Below, piece after piece: positions 51,550-58,538 of a stretch of DNA of 64,000 nucleotides; position 1 is the first letter of the stretch, and each line of letters opens with the position of its first letter. This stretch comes from Spirochaetales bacterium (lineage in GTDB: Bacteria; Spirochaetota; Spirochaetia; Sphaerochaetales; Sphaerochaetaceae), in assembly GCA_018433865.1 (NCBI GenBank), contig JAHDQJ010000003.1, positions 62,001 to 126,000 of the forward strand. The letters run 5' to 3'. Made by a program: the position numbers and the translations under genes. The notes under the pieces were generated by a model. That model was not told the DNA's origin, made no database searches, and worked only from the letters and a program-made list of their open reading frames with translations.

Positions 51550-53054
51550 CGGATATCCATGTACTTGTACTGCGGAATCATCGTGAGCGGCTGCCTATAG
51601 CCGATGACCCGGTCGTTGATCGCCACAAGATACGGTACCTGTACATTGATGAGCGAACCTTCCTCGAAGAACAGCTGTTGCAGCTCATGATAGTAGCCGG
51701 TACGCTTCTCGACATCGACCTCAGCTGATATCTTGTCGATCAACGCGTCGACACGCGAATCGCTCAAGTGCGACTCATTCCATGATCCTCCGGTCTTGAA
51801 AGCCAGGGCTAGCAGCATCGAAGGATCGATCCTTCCACCCCAGCCGGTAATGGAAAACGGAACGTTGAGCCAGTACTGCGAGAGATAGATGTCACGAGTG
51901 AATCCCTTGAGCTCGATGTCGAACCCCGCGGGTGCCGCCAGCTCCTGGATCGTCTGGGAAAGTTCCTTGCCGAAAGGGTGATCCGATGCATAATACAGTT
52001 CGACCGATACACCGTGAGGATACCCGGCCTCAGCGAGCAATTGCTTGGATTTCTCGATGTCCCTTCCACGCAGTGGCAGGTCCTTGTACTCGGCGAGCAT
52101 GTTCATGATAGGGGTCTCGTTGTAGTAGATCCCATCATTGAGATCCATCTGTGCTACGCTTCTCGCGATGACTTGGGGATCCATCGCATACTTCAGGGCG
52201 AGACGCACCCGGTTGTCATCGAACGGCTTCTGGTCGACCGCCATCGAGATGAACCGTTGTTCCTGATACGGACTGATGACCGAAATGCCATCGACCGAAT
52301 CCAACCTGTTCTTGATGACGGGAGTGACGAAGGGGACGACATCGACACGATCCGACTCGAGCATCGAGATGCTGGCGTCGATATCGGCGACGAAATAGAT
52401 CGACAACCTGTCTACCTTCGGAAGGTCAGTTGCCCAGTAGGCGGTGTTGCGGACAAGCGCAGCAGATTCCTTCGGGATGAGTTGTTGCATGACGAACGGT
52501 CCGGTTCCCATAGGCTTGGACTCACCGAGCTTCGCATAGTCATACGAGCTTGAGAGCATCGGCATGTTGTAGTCGGTCAACTGATAGATGAACGTGGGCC
52601 TACTTTCATGCAGTCGGATCACCACCGTGTGGGGATCGGGAGTCTCGATGGAGGAGACGACCTCGAAATCCTGCTTTTTCAGGTGTCCGATCGCCGGGTC
52701 CTGGGTCCTCTCGATCGTATACTTCACATCCTCTGCATCGAAAGCGGTACCGTCATGGAATTTTACTTCCTTCCGAAGATTGAATGTCCAAACGGAACCG
52801 TCATCGGTACTCCACGAAGTGGCAAGTACCGGGTCGATCGCACCGGTCTCGGTATTTATCTCCACAAGATATTCATAGATGGATGAGTTCATCGAGAACG
52901 CCTGGCCGTCCCAGACTCCCGGTGTGATCAAGCCCGGTACCTGTTCCGCAATCCTGATCGTCTTGGGTTCCGGACCCGTTTCCTTGCCACCACCGGCAAA
53001 TACCATGGCAGATGCCACCACAAAGACAAGCACAAGTAACATTACGCGTTTCAT
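51546..53054 (-). CDS. Peptide/nickel-type ABC substrate-binding protein
   Basis: The 502-residue protein (SBP family 5) has a signal peptide (VMLLVLVFVVASAMVFAGGGKE) with no lipobox Cys, then WTFNLRKEVKFHDGTAFDAEDVKYTIERTQ, the family's main signature, MGTGPFVMQQL and DNRVRLALKYAMDPQVIA. It would bind peptides or another solute; the sequence does not settle which. AGGAGG lies 4 nt before the ATG. Its promoter at 53201-53230 follows the BusR-like gene, so it can be expressed alone. Confidence 0.88.
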   Translation of the reverse strand: MKRVMLLVLVFVVASAMVFAGGGKETGPEPKTIRIAEQVPGLITPGVWDGQAFSMNSSIYEYLVEINTETGAIDPVLATSWSTDDGSVWTFNLRKEVKFHDGTAFDAEDVKYTIERTQDPAIGHLKKQDFEVVSSIETPDPHTVVIRLHESRPTFIYQLTDYNMPMLSSSYDYAKLGESKPMGTGPFVMQQLIPKESAALVRNTAYWATDLPKVDRLSIYFVADIDASISMLESDRVDVVPFVTPVIKNRLDSVDGISVISPYQEQRFISMAVDQKPFDDNRVRLALKYAMDPQVIARSVAQMDLNDGIYYNETPIMNMLAEYKDLPLRGRDIEKSKQLLAEAGYPHGVSVELYYASDHPFGKELSQTIQELAAPAGFDIELKGFTRDIYLSQYWLNVPFSITGWGGRIDPSMLLALAFKTGGSWNESHLSDSRVDALIDKISAEVDVEKRTGYYHELQQLFFEEGSLINVQVPYLVAINDRVIGYRQPLTMIPQYKYMDIR

Positions 53055-53200
53055 AATTCCTCCTGAACGTATGATTTTCGGTTCCGGACACGAAAAGGGG
53101 TGTATCGTAAGTGGAAGAACGTGCACCGCCTGCAATCATTTCCGCATCGGGAAACGTTCCGGGTACATACCGGATCAGGCTGTCCATAACCGACAACCTT

Positions 53201-53230
53201 ATTAAACTATAGAGATTGGCAGTTTGTCAA
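53201..53230 (-). promoter_or_regulatory. Promoter of the peptide transporter operon
   Basis: On the minus strand a perfect TTGACA (53225-53230), an 18-nt spacer and TTTAAT (53201-53206). It leaves a leader of about 140 nt; no known riboswitch or clear terminator fold was seen in that leader. Confidence 0.55.
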
Positions 53231-53336
53231 GCGGCACTTCATGCGTAGGTTATACGGATACAATGCAAAGACATATGTGATATATCCGATCAGGTCGGAA
53301 GCAGATGGGGATGCTCAGTATCGAGTGTACAGTAGG

Positions 53337-53978
53337 TCAGGAAAGCAATTCTTCGACCAGCGGACGCAAGTGTTGGTCCCCGACAAGGACCAAGGAATCC
53401 GATGGTTCCAAGTACATATCCGGACCGGGGGAGAGGATGATGGAACCGTTTCTCCTGACCGCGATGACCGTGGCATGCGTACGTTGCCAGAAATCGAGCT
53501 CCTTGAGCGTTTTCCCGATGGCACCGGAATCCTCACGAACCGCACACTCGAACGTGAAGAATGGATTGCTCGCCGTGAAGCGTTCGGTAGAATCGATCAG
53601 CGTACGGGTAATTTCGAACAGTTCCCGTTCGATCTTCTCATGCGACTCGATCAGTTCACGCATCCGCGCGAGAAGCGTCCCCGTATGCTCGCGATTGTCA
53701 TGGTTTGCGATGTACTTGTGGGCATTTTCCGTGGAGCGGACCCTCACACCGCTGTTCTGGAACACCTCGACGACCTGCATCTCCTCGAGGAGGGAGAATG
53801 CACGACGGATCGTCTCAGGGGAGACTCCGTACTCGCTGCTCATGAGGGATCTTCCCGAAAGCTTCTTTCCTTCAGGAATCTCACCGTTCACGATACGATG
53901 AGCGATATCGAGTGCGATCTTCGCATAGATTGCGATGGATTCCCGTTTTTTCCTGGCCGGTTTCTCGATCTGTTCCAT
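53337..53978 (-). CDS. GntR-type regulator with RCK_C domain (BusR-like)
   Basis: The 213-residue protein has a GntR winged helix (residues about 13-83, IYAKIALDIAHRIVNGEIPEGKKLSGRSLMSSEYGVSPETIRRAF), a helical linker and an RCK_C/TrkA_C domain (about 135-213, FECAVREDSGAIGKTLKELDFWQRTHATVIAVRR and LEPSDSLVLVGDQ). This order is that of BusR, a c-di-AMP-responsive repressor of osmolyte uptake in Lactococcus and streptococci. Here no osmolyte transporter is adjacent; the nearest target is the peptide transporter downstream. Start ATG 53978 has AGGA 8 nt upstream. Confidence 0.78.
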   Translation of the reverse strand: MEQIEKPARKKRESIAIYAKIALDIAHRIVNGEIPEGKKLSGRSLMSSEYGVSPETIRRAFSLLEEMQVVEVFQNSGVRVRSTENAHKYIANHDNREHTGTLLARMRELIESHEKIERELFEITRTLIDSTERFTASNPFFTFECAVREDSGAIGKTLKELDFWQRTHATVIAVRRNGSIILSPGPDMYLEPSDSLVLVGDQHLRPLVEELLS

Positions 53979-53985
53979 TGCTACC

Positions 53986-54014
53986 ATCCTAGCATTGTCC
54001 ATCATTGCGGGCAA
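53986..54014 (-). promoter_or_regulatory. Candidate promoter for the BusR-like gene
   Basis: On the minus strand TTGCCC (54009-54014), a 17-nt spacer and TAGGAT (53986-53991), ending 7 nt before the chosen ATG. Its weak match and overlap with a Shine-Dalgarno-like AGGA make it tentative. Confidence 0.25.
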
Positions 54015-54035
54015 CCTCGGTACATGGCTCCCGGA

Positions 54036-54860
54036 TCATCCGCGTTCCTCATCCTTGATCTCCTCCCACAATGCGTTCAATGCATCCACATGTTCCCAGG
54101 AGAGGGGAATGCCTCGCTCATTACCGAGTCGTGCAAGTTTGTTGAAACGGGAACGAACCTTGCGGTTGCTCCGATGCAATGCGACGGACGGATGTATCTT
54201 CAGGTACCTGGCGAGATTGACGACCGCAAAGAGCAGATCGCCCAATTCCTCCTCGACATGATCCGGATGCTCATCGCGATGGGCAATCGCATCAAGCAGT
54301 TCCCTTCGTTCCTCATCGACCTTGTCGATGACTCCCTGGATATCGGGCCAATCGAAACCGACCTTGCGCATCTGTTTCTGTATTTCCCAGGCTTCCTCAA
54401 GCTTCGGCAATGATCTTGGCACTCGGCTGAAGAAATCCTCATCTTGAGATTTCTTGCCCTCGACATTCACCTTGATGGAGTTCCACAGGTCGAGGACCTC
54501 CGAACTGTTGTTCGCAACCGCCTCGGAGAATACGTGCGGATGCCTGCGTATGAGTTTTGCACAGACATCATTGAGTGCCTCGACGATGTTGACATCCTGG
54601 TGTTCCTCGTGCATCTCCAGGAGCATCATCGCGTTGAGCAGCACATCGCCGATCTCCTCACGCATGTGATCGGAATCTTCGCTCATCACCGCATCGATAT
54701 ATTCATAGGTTTCGTCGATAAGATTGGTCGCGACGTTCTTGTAATTCTGCTCACGGTCCCACGGACATCCTTCGGGGCTGCGGAGCATCGTGACGATGGC
54801 GAACAGCTGCATGAGCGCGTCATCCAAGGTTTTCTTGGCTTCATAGGTATAGGAAATCAT
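54036..54860 (-). CDS. mazG: MazG nucleotide pyrophosphohydrolase
   Basis: MazG hydrolyses nucleoside triphosphates to monophosphates. The 274-residue protein has two MazG domains: CPWDREQNYKNVATNLIDETYEYIDAV with EEIGDVLLNAMML (about 30-80) and EERRELLDAI with HVEEELGDLLFAVVNLARYL (about 200-235). The EExxE and EExD metal-binding groups are present in both halves. The ATG at 54860 follows a TATACT box by 6 nt without a Shine-Dalgarno. The longer frame runs into the divergent regulator and was rejected. Confidence 0.92.
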   Translation of the reverse strand: MISYTYEAKKTLDDALMQLFAIVTMLRSPEGCPWDREQNYKNVATNLIDETYEYIDAVMSEDSDHMREEIGDVLLNAMMLLEMHEEHQDVNIVEALNDVCAKLIRRHPHVFSEAVANNSSEVLDLWNSIKVNVEGKKSQDEDFFSRVPRSLPKLEEAWEIQKQMRKVGFDWPDIQGVIDKVDEERRELLDAIAHRDEHPDHVEEELGDLLFAVVNLARYLKIHPSVALHRSNRKVRSRFNKLARLGNERGIPLSWEHVDALNALWEEIKDEERG

Positions 54861-54866
54861 GAATCG

Positions 54867-54894
54867 AGTATACCTGAATCGTCCCCAGTGGAAA
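54867..54894 (-). promoter_or_regulatory. Promoter for mazG
   Basis: On the minus strand TTTCCA (54889-54894), a 16-nt spacer and TATACT (54867-54872); six bases then separate the -10 from the ATG. Confidence 0.45.
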
Positions 54895-54930
54895 AGGGTA
54901 CACGATCTTGCGGATCGTGCAGATATGCTG

Positions 54931-54958
54931 TTGACAATCAGTATATTCTGTATATACT
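54931..54958 (+). promoter_or_regulatory. Promoter of the GntR/ABC operon
   Basis: A perfect TTGACA (54931-54936), a 16-nt spacer and TATACT (54953-54958). Confidence 0.7.
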
Positions 54959-54970
54959 GTACATATACAG
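54939..54970 (+). promoter_or_regulatory. Interlocked operator for the YtrA-type regulator
   Basis: Two perfect inverted repeats overlap: CAGTATAT-5 nt-ATATACTG (54939-54959) and CTGTATAT-7 nt-ATATACAG (54948-54970). They cover the spacer, -10 and start region, which suggests autorepression. Confidence 0.65.
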
Positions 54971-54986
54971 TAAGGAGGGTAAAGCC

Positions 54987-55364
54987 CTGGATATCATTCT
55001 GAGCAATACCATCGATCAACCGATCTACGAACAGATCGCGAACCAGATCAAGGCACAGATCATCAGCGGTACCTTGGAGGAGGGGTCCCTGCTTCCTTCG
55101 ATCCGCAACCTGGCGAAGGACCTGCGCATCAGCGTGATCACGACGAAGCGATCCTATGATGAGCTGGAACGGGAAGGCTACCTCCTGACAATTCCTGGAA
55201 AAGGAACCTACGTAGCACTGAAGAATACCGAGATCATACGAGAGGAGTATCTGAGGAGGATCGAGGAGCACCTCAAGCACATCATCCGCCTCTCGGTGTA
55301 CTGCAATCTCGATGAAGAGGAGATATGTATGATGTATCGACTGTTGCAAGAAGGAGACAACTGA
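54987..55364 (+). CDS. YtrA-type GntR regulator, apparent CTG start
   Basis: The 125-residue protein has the GntR winged helix (DQPIYEQIANQIKAQIISGTLEEGSLLPSIRNLAKDLRISVITTKRSYDELEREGYL) and a short helical tail of the YtrA subfamily, which commonly regulates its own ABC operon. The reading frame has no ATG, GTG or TTG near the N-terminus; CTG 54987 lies 8 nt after GGAGG and gives the usual length and MDIILSN-type start. The ATPase gene begins 2 nt after the stop. Upstream frame is not coding. Confidence 0.8.
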   Translation: MDIILSNTIDQPIYEQIANQIKAQIISGTLEEGSLLPSIRNLAKDLRISVITTKRSYDELEREGYLLTIPGKGTYVALKNTEIIREEYLRRIEEHLKHIIRLSVYCNLDEEEICMMYRLLQEGDN

Positions 55365-55366
55365 TC

Positions 55367-56215
55367 ATGGATGCGATCAGATGTACTGACTTGAAAAAGA
55401 GTTATGGGGGTTTTTCGTTGCATCTTGAGTCATTCGTGGTTCCTGAGGGAAGCATCGTGGGACTGATAGGAGAGAATGGGGCAGGGAAGTCGACCACCAT
55501 CAGGTTGCTGATGGGTCTGGCATCTGCGGATGGAGGTTCCATCGAATTGTTCGGGAAGCAGGTCCCTCATGCAAACGTGCAACAGAAGGAAGACATAGGA
55601 TTCGTCATGGAAGATGCATGGCCACCTGCGTTGCTGGATCCGGTCAAGACAGGAAAAGTCATGGCCCGCATCTACAGCAATTGGGACTCTGCCACCTACG
55701 ATGCACTGTTGGAATCCTTGGCTATCCCGAAGGCGAAACCCTTCAAGGATTTCTCCCACGGCATGAAGATGAAACTGGTGCTCGCCATAGCGCTCAGCCA
55801 TCGGGCCAAGTTGCTGATCCTCGATGAACCGACGTCCTCGCTCGATCCGGTGACCAGGGATGAGATACTCTCCATCCTCATGGATTTCACTCGGGAGGAG
55901 AACCATACGATCCTGTTTTCGAGCCACATCCTCAGTGACATCGAAAAAGTATGCGACTACGTCACGTACCTGCACCAAGGAAAGATCCTGATCAGTGGAG
56001 AAAAGGATGAACTTGAAGATCGTTATGCAATCGCCAGTTGCACGCCAGGCCAGTCTTCCGCTCTCGACAGCGAAAGGATACTGGGAAGGAAAGACTCTCC
56101 GTACGAGGTGAAGGTATTGATGAGACGCGAGGATGTTCCCGCCTTCATGCACATCCTTCGTTTCGATCTGGAAACGATGATGATTCTGTTCGCCCAAGGA
56201 GGAAACGGAAGATGA
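55367..56215 (+). CDS. ABC transporter ATPase (YtrB/CcmA-like)
   Basis: The 282-residue ATPase has GLIGENGAGKSTTIRLLMGL, signature FSHGMKMKLVLAIAL (the degenerate form common in this class), Walker B LLILDEPTSSLD and the H-loop FSSHILSDIEK. The C-terminal 80 residues are the DrrA/YtrB-type tail. With the permease it forms an exporter controlled by the adjoining regulator; the substrate is unknown. AAGGAG precedes the ATG. Confidence 0.9.
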   Translation: MDAIRCTDLKKSYGGFSLHLESFVVPEGSIVGLIGENGAGKSTTIRLLMGLASADGGSIELFGKQVPHANVQQKEDIGFVMEDAWPPALLDPVKTGKVMARIYSNWDSATYDALLESLAIPKAKPFKDFSHGMKMKLVLAIALSHRAKLLILDEPTSSLDPVTRDEILSILMDFTREENHTILFSSHILSDIEKVCDYVTYLHQGKILISGEKDELEDRYAIASCTPGQSSALDSERILGRKDSPYEVKVLMRREDVPAFMHILRFDLETMMILFAQGGNGR

Positions 56216-56829
56216 GTGCCCTGTTGCTCAAGGACTGGTATCAGCTGTCACGACAGTCGAAACTTACGATCATCATGGCAGCCGTGATGATTTTCATAGG
56301 CGTTGCTAGCTCCTCGGTATTCTACGCAGCGATCGGGGCGCTTCTCTGTGTGATGCTGCCGATGACCAGCTTGGCGTACGACCAGATGCATCACTGGGAT
56401 CGCTATGTCATGGGATTGCCGGTAACACGCAAGGATGTGGTATTGAGCAAGTACGTGCTCGCCATCCTCGGGATCCTGGCATCGACCGTGGTGCTGATGG
56501 TGTTCGGATTGATCATGCAGATTCGTGGAAGCATCGCATTCGATACGATCCTGTCTGCCTTGTGGACTCAACTTGCCGTGGGTCTGTTCTTTCTTTCCGT
56601 GAATTATCCCATCGTCATCAAGATCGGATTCGAGCGTGGCAGGATATGGTACATCATCATCACGATGCCGATCATGGCATTCGCCGGACTGCTTGGCAAC
56701 ACGATCGTCCCTGATCGGGCGGCCCTTGCCGTATCTTCCGGTTCTTTCTTTGTGCTGCCGATACTCATGTTCTTGGTGTTATTGTCGTACAGATTGTCGG
56801 TACGTTTCATGGAACGCAAGGAATATTGA
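56212..56829 (+). CDS. ABC-2 type transporter permease
   Basis: The 205-residue protein has six probable helices and opens MSALLLKDWYQLSRQSK, a start common in ABC-2 permeases, with YDQMHHWDRYVMGLPVTRKDVVLSKYVL as the conserved cytoplasmic loop. It is the membrane half of the exporter. The start overlaps the ATPase stop (ATGA) and has GGAGG upstream. The gene ends 19 nt before an orphan promoter-like element. Confidence 0.85.
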   Translation: MSALLLKDWYQLSRQSKLTIIMAAVMIFIGVASSSVFYAAIGALLCVMLPMTSLAYDQMHHWDRYVMGLPVTRKDVVLSKYVLAILGILASTVVLMVFGLIMQIRGSIAFDTILSALWTQLAVGLFFLSVNYPIVIKIGFERGRIWYIIITMPIMAFAGLLGNTIVPDRAALAVSSGSFFVLPILMFLVLLSYRLSVRFMERKEY

Positions 56830-56847
56830 GTGGCGAAGGGTTTCTAG

Positions 56848-56873
56848 TTGACAGAATATACATTATATACATT
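56848..56873 (+). promoter_or_regulatory. Orphan TTGACA box with tandem ATATACATT repeats
   Basis: A perfect TTGACA (56848-56853) is followed by two exact 9-nt repeats, ATATACATT (56856-56864 and 56865-56873). The repeats resemble the ATATAC half-site of the operator at 54939-54970. No plus-strand gene follows; the element points into the 3' end of the opposing lipoprotein gene. Confidence 0.4.
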
Positions 56874-56884
56874 ATTGGAAAAGT

Positions 56885-57823
56885 TCAGAAGAGTCGGATG
56901 GTACCCAATCTTTTCAAGTCCGACCAGTAGATATTCGTGAACGATCCATCACCTGCATAGACTGCAGCCCAGATATGCAGGTACAGCGTAGAACTGTAGC
57001 CCGTGACAATCTCATCATATATGGGTCGATGGAAATATCTGTCCTCCAGAAGGTAATTCGTCATCCCGGACGATGAGCCATCCATCGGGAACATATTGCG
57101 CCTGAAGCTGGTCAGGTAGAGCTTGTCTACACTTCCGTCATCAAGGACGATCACCTGCCCCGCCCCGATCTCATCACGCTTGAGGGAAAAATTGTAGGTG
57201 GCGGTCGCCGGCAACAACAGGTCCATCGCAGGTGCCATACCGAATTCATGGTCATCCGGAATCAACCCCGGATTCGCTCCTTCATGGTGCGCGAACGTTC
57301 CGACGAGAATTCCGCTCGCATCCGCGGCGCGATCGATGATCTGGGAGCTTCTCCGTGCAAAATTGCGATGGCTGGTTCCATCGGACTTCGAGTAGAGATA
57401 GAAACCGGGAGCTGAGGGTTCCGCAGAACCTGTAGGAGACTCGGGTGACCACGGTACGCCATTGTTCTTGGTCCCCTTGAAATTGGCATTGAATTGCGAG
57501 GTGACGTAATTCATGTAATAGTACCCGGAATTCACACTGTTCTCACTGGAGATGGGAGCGCTTGAGGATGGGTTGGGACTTATCACATAGAAGAATTTCA
57601 ACGAAGGTCCGTTCGTAATTCCGTATTCGCTGAACTTGGCGATACCTTCCGGGGATATGGAGACCGAGACCTGGATTTCGGATCCGTCGGTTGCAGTCGT
57701 TCCCGATACCGATATCTCGCGGTCCAGATTGAGGAATACGGGTATTCCACATCCGCTGGACATGAAAAAGGATGTCAGGAGGATCGCAGTGAGCAGTGCA
57801 CCCGATTTCCGACATCCTTTCAT
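56885..57823 (-). CDS. Putative lipoprotein of unknown function
   Basis: The 312-residue product has a signal peptide with lipobox MSSGC (Cys25) and is likely lipidated. The rest is a soluble, Ser/Gly-rich beta-type region with no recognised motif (for example DGSEIQVSVSISPEGIAKFSEYGI and LDDGSVDKLYLTSFRRNMF). GGAGG lies 4 nt before ATG 57823. It starts 16 nt after the TPR gene, so it may be the last gene of the scpA operon. Confidence 0.65.
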   Translation of the reverse strand: MKGCRKSGALLTAILLTSFFMSSGCGIPVFLNLDREISVSGTTATDGSEIQVSVSISPEGIAKFSEYGITNGPSLKFFYVISPNPSSSAPISSENSVNSGYYYMNYVTSQFNANFKGTKNNGVPWSPESPTGSAEPSAPGFYLYSKSDGTSHRNFARRSSQIIDRAADASGILVGTFAHHEGANPGLIPDDHEFGMAPAMDLLLPATATYNFSLKRDEIGAGQVIVLDDGSVDKLYLTSFRRNMFPMDGSSSGMTNYLLEDRYFHRPIYDEIVTGYSSTLYLHIWAAVYAGDGSFTNIYWSDLKRLGTIRLF

Positions 57824-57839
57824 GTATCCTCCAAGACCG

Positions 57840-58526
57840 TTACTGGAGAGCGATCAGCCTGGACCTCGCGAGTTTCGCGTATTCTGAGGCAGCGAACTCG
57901 TCTGCCAGCTGTTGGAACACAGCTTTCGCGAGATCGCCGTTTCCGTTCGCCTCATGCAGGCGACCCACGCTGAACAGAGCTTTCGGAGACTCCGCGGCAT
58001 CGGCACCGTATCGGTCGTACACTGCCTGGTACTGCTCGAGAGCCTTCGCCATATCACCGAGCTGTTCGCTCGTGACACCTGCGTTGTACAGGGCAAGTGA
58101 GCCGAGATAGGAATCCTTGCCGCGGTCACCCACCACCATGAAGTGTGCGAGGGCATCGGCATAGGCTCCTTCCTCATAGGCGACCAAGCCAAGCAGGTAG
58201 GTTGCCTTCAGGACAGGATACGAGACCCCACCCTTTCCGGACAGCTCTTGCAAGCCTGCCATCAGGTCCGACTTCGCCTGGGTTGCATCCGGCGAAGTCT
58301 TGTCCTCGGCGGTGATCCATGTCATGTAGGTCTTCTGCAGGTTGTCGATTCTCAACTGTGCCGCATCGGCATTCTTGTCAGCCACCGAGAGACCGATCCA
58401 CAACGCCACCACCGCGACCACGATGACCGCGGCGATGATGACCAAAAGCTTCTTGTGTGCCCCCAGGAAAGCGTTGAATTTGGATTCAAGTTTCCCTGCG
58501 GATTTGGGTTCGTTCGTATTCGCCAT
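57840..58526 (-). CDS. Membrane-anchored TPR protein (YfgM-like)
   Basis: The 228-residue protein has a short cytoplasmic N-terminus, one helix (about 27-50, LLVIIAAVIVVAVVALWIGLSVA) and three to four TPR-like helix pairs (for example ATYLLGLVAYEEGAYADALAHFMVVGD, SLALYNAGVTSEQLGDMAKALEQYQAVYDRYG). This layout resembles YfgM-type inner-membrane proteins with a periplasmic TPR domain. ATG 58526 has GGGGA 6 nt upstream; a GTG one codon earlier is possible. It follows cmk-rpsA in the same transcript. Confidence 0.78.
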   Translation of the reverse strand: MANTNEPKSAGKLESKFNAFLGAHKKLLVIIAAVIVVAVVALWIGLSVADKNADAAQLRIDNLQKTYMTWITAEDKTSPDATQAKSDLMAGLQELSGKGGVSYPVLKATYLLGLVAYEEGAYADALAHFMVVGDRGKDSYLGSLALYNAGVTSEQLGDMAKALEQYQAVYDRYGADAAESPKALFSVGRLHEANGNGDLAKAVFQQLADEFAASEYAKLARSRLIALQ

Positions 58527-58538
58527 CACGCTTCCCCG

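Noticed and set aside
53055-53200. Possible riboswitch in the 140-nt leader of the peptide transporter
   Set aside because: Only short, weak stems are seen and no conserved aptamer core could be recognised.
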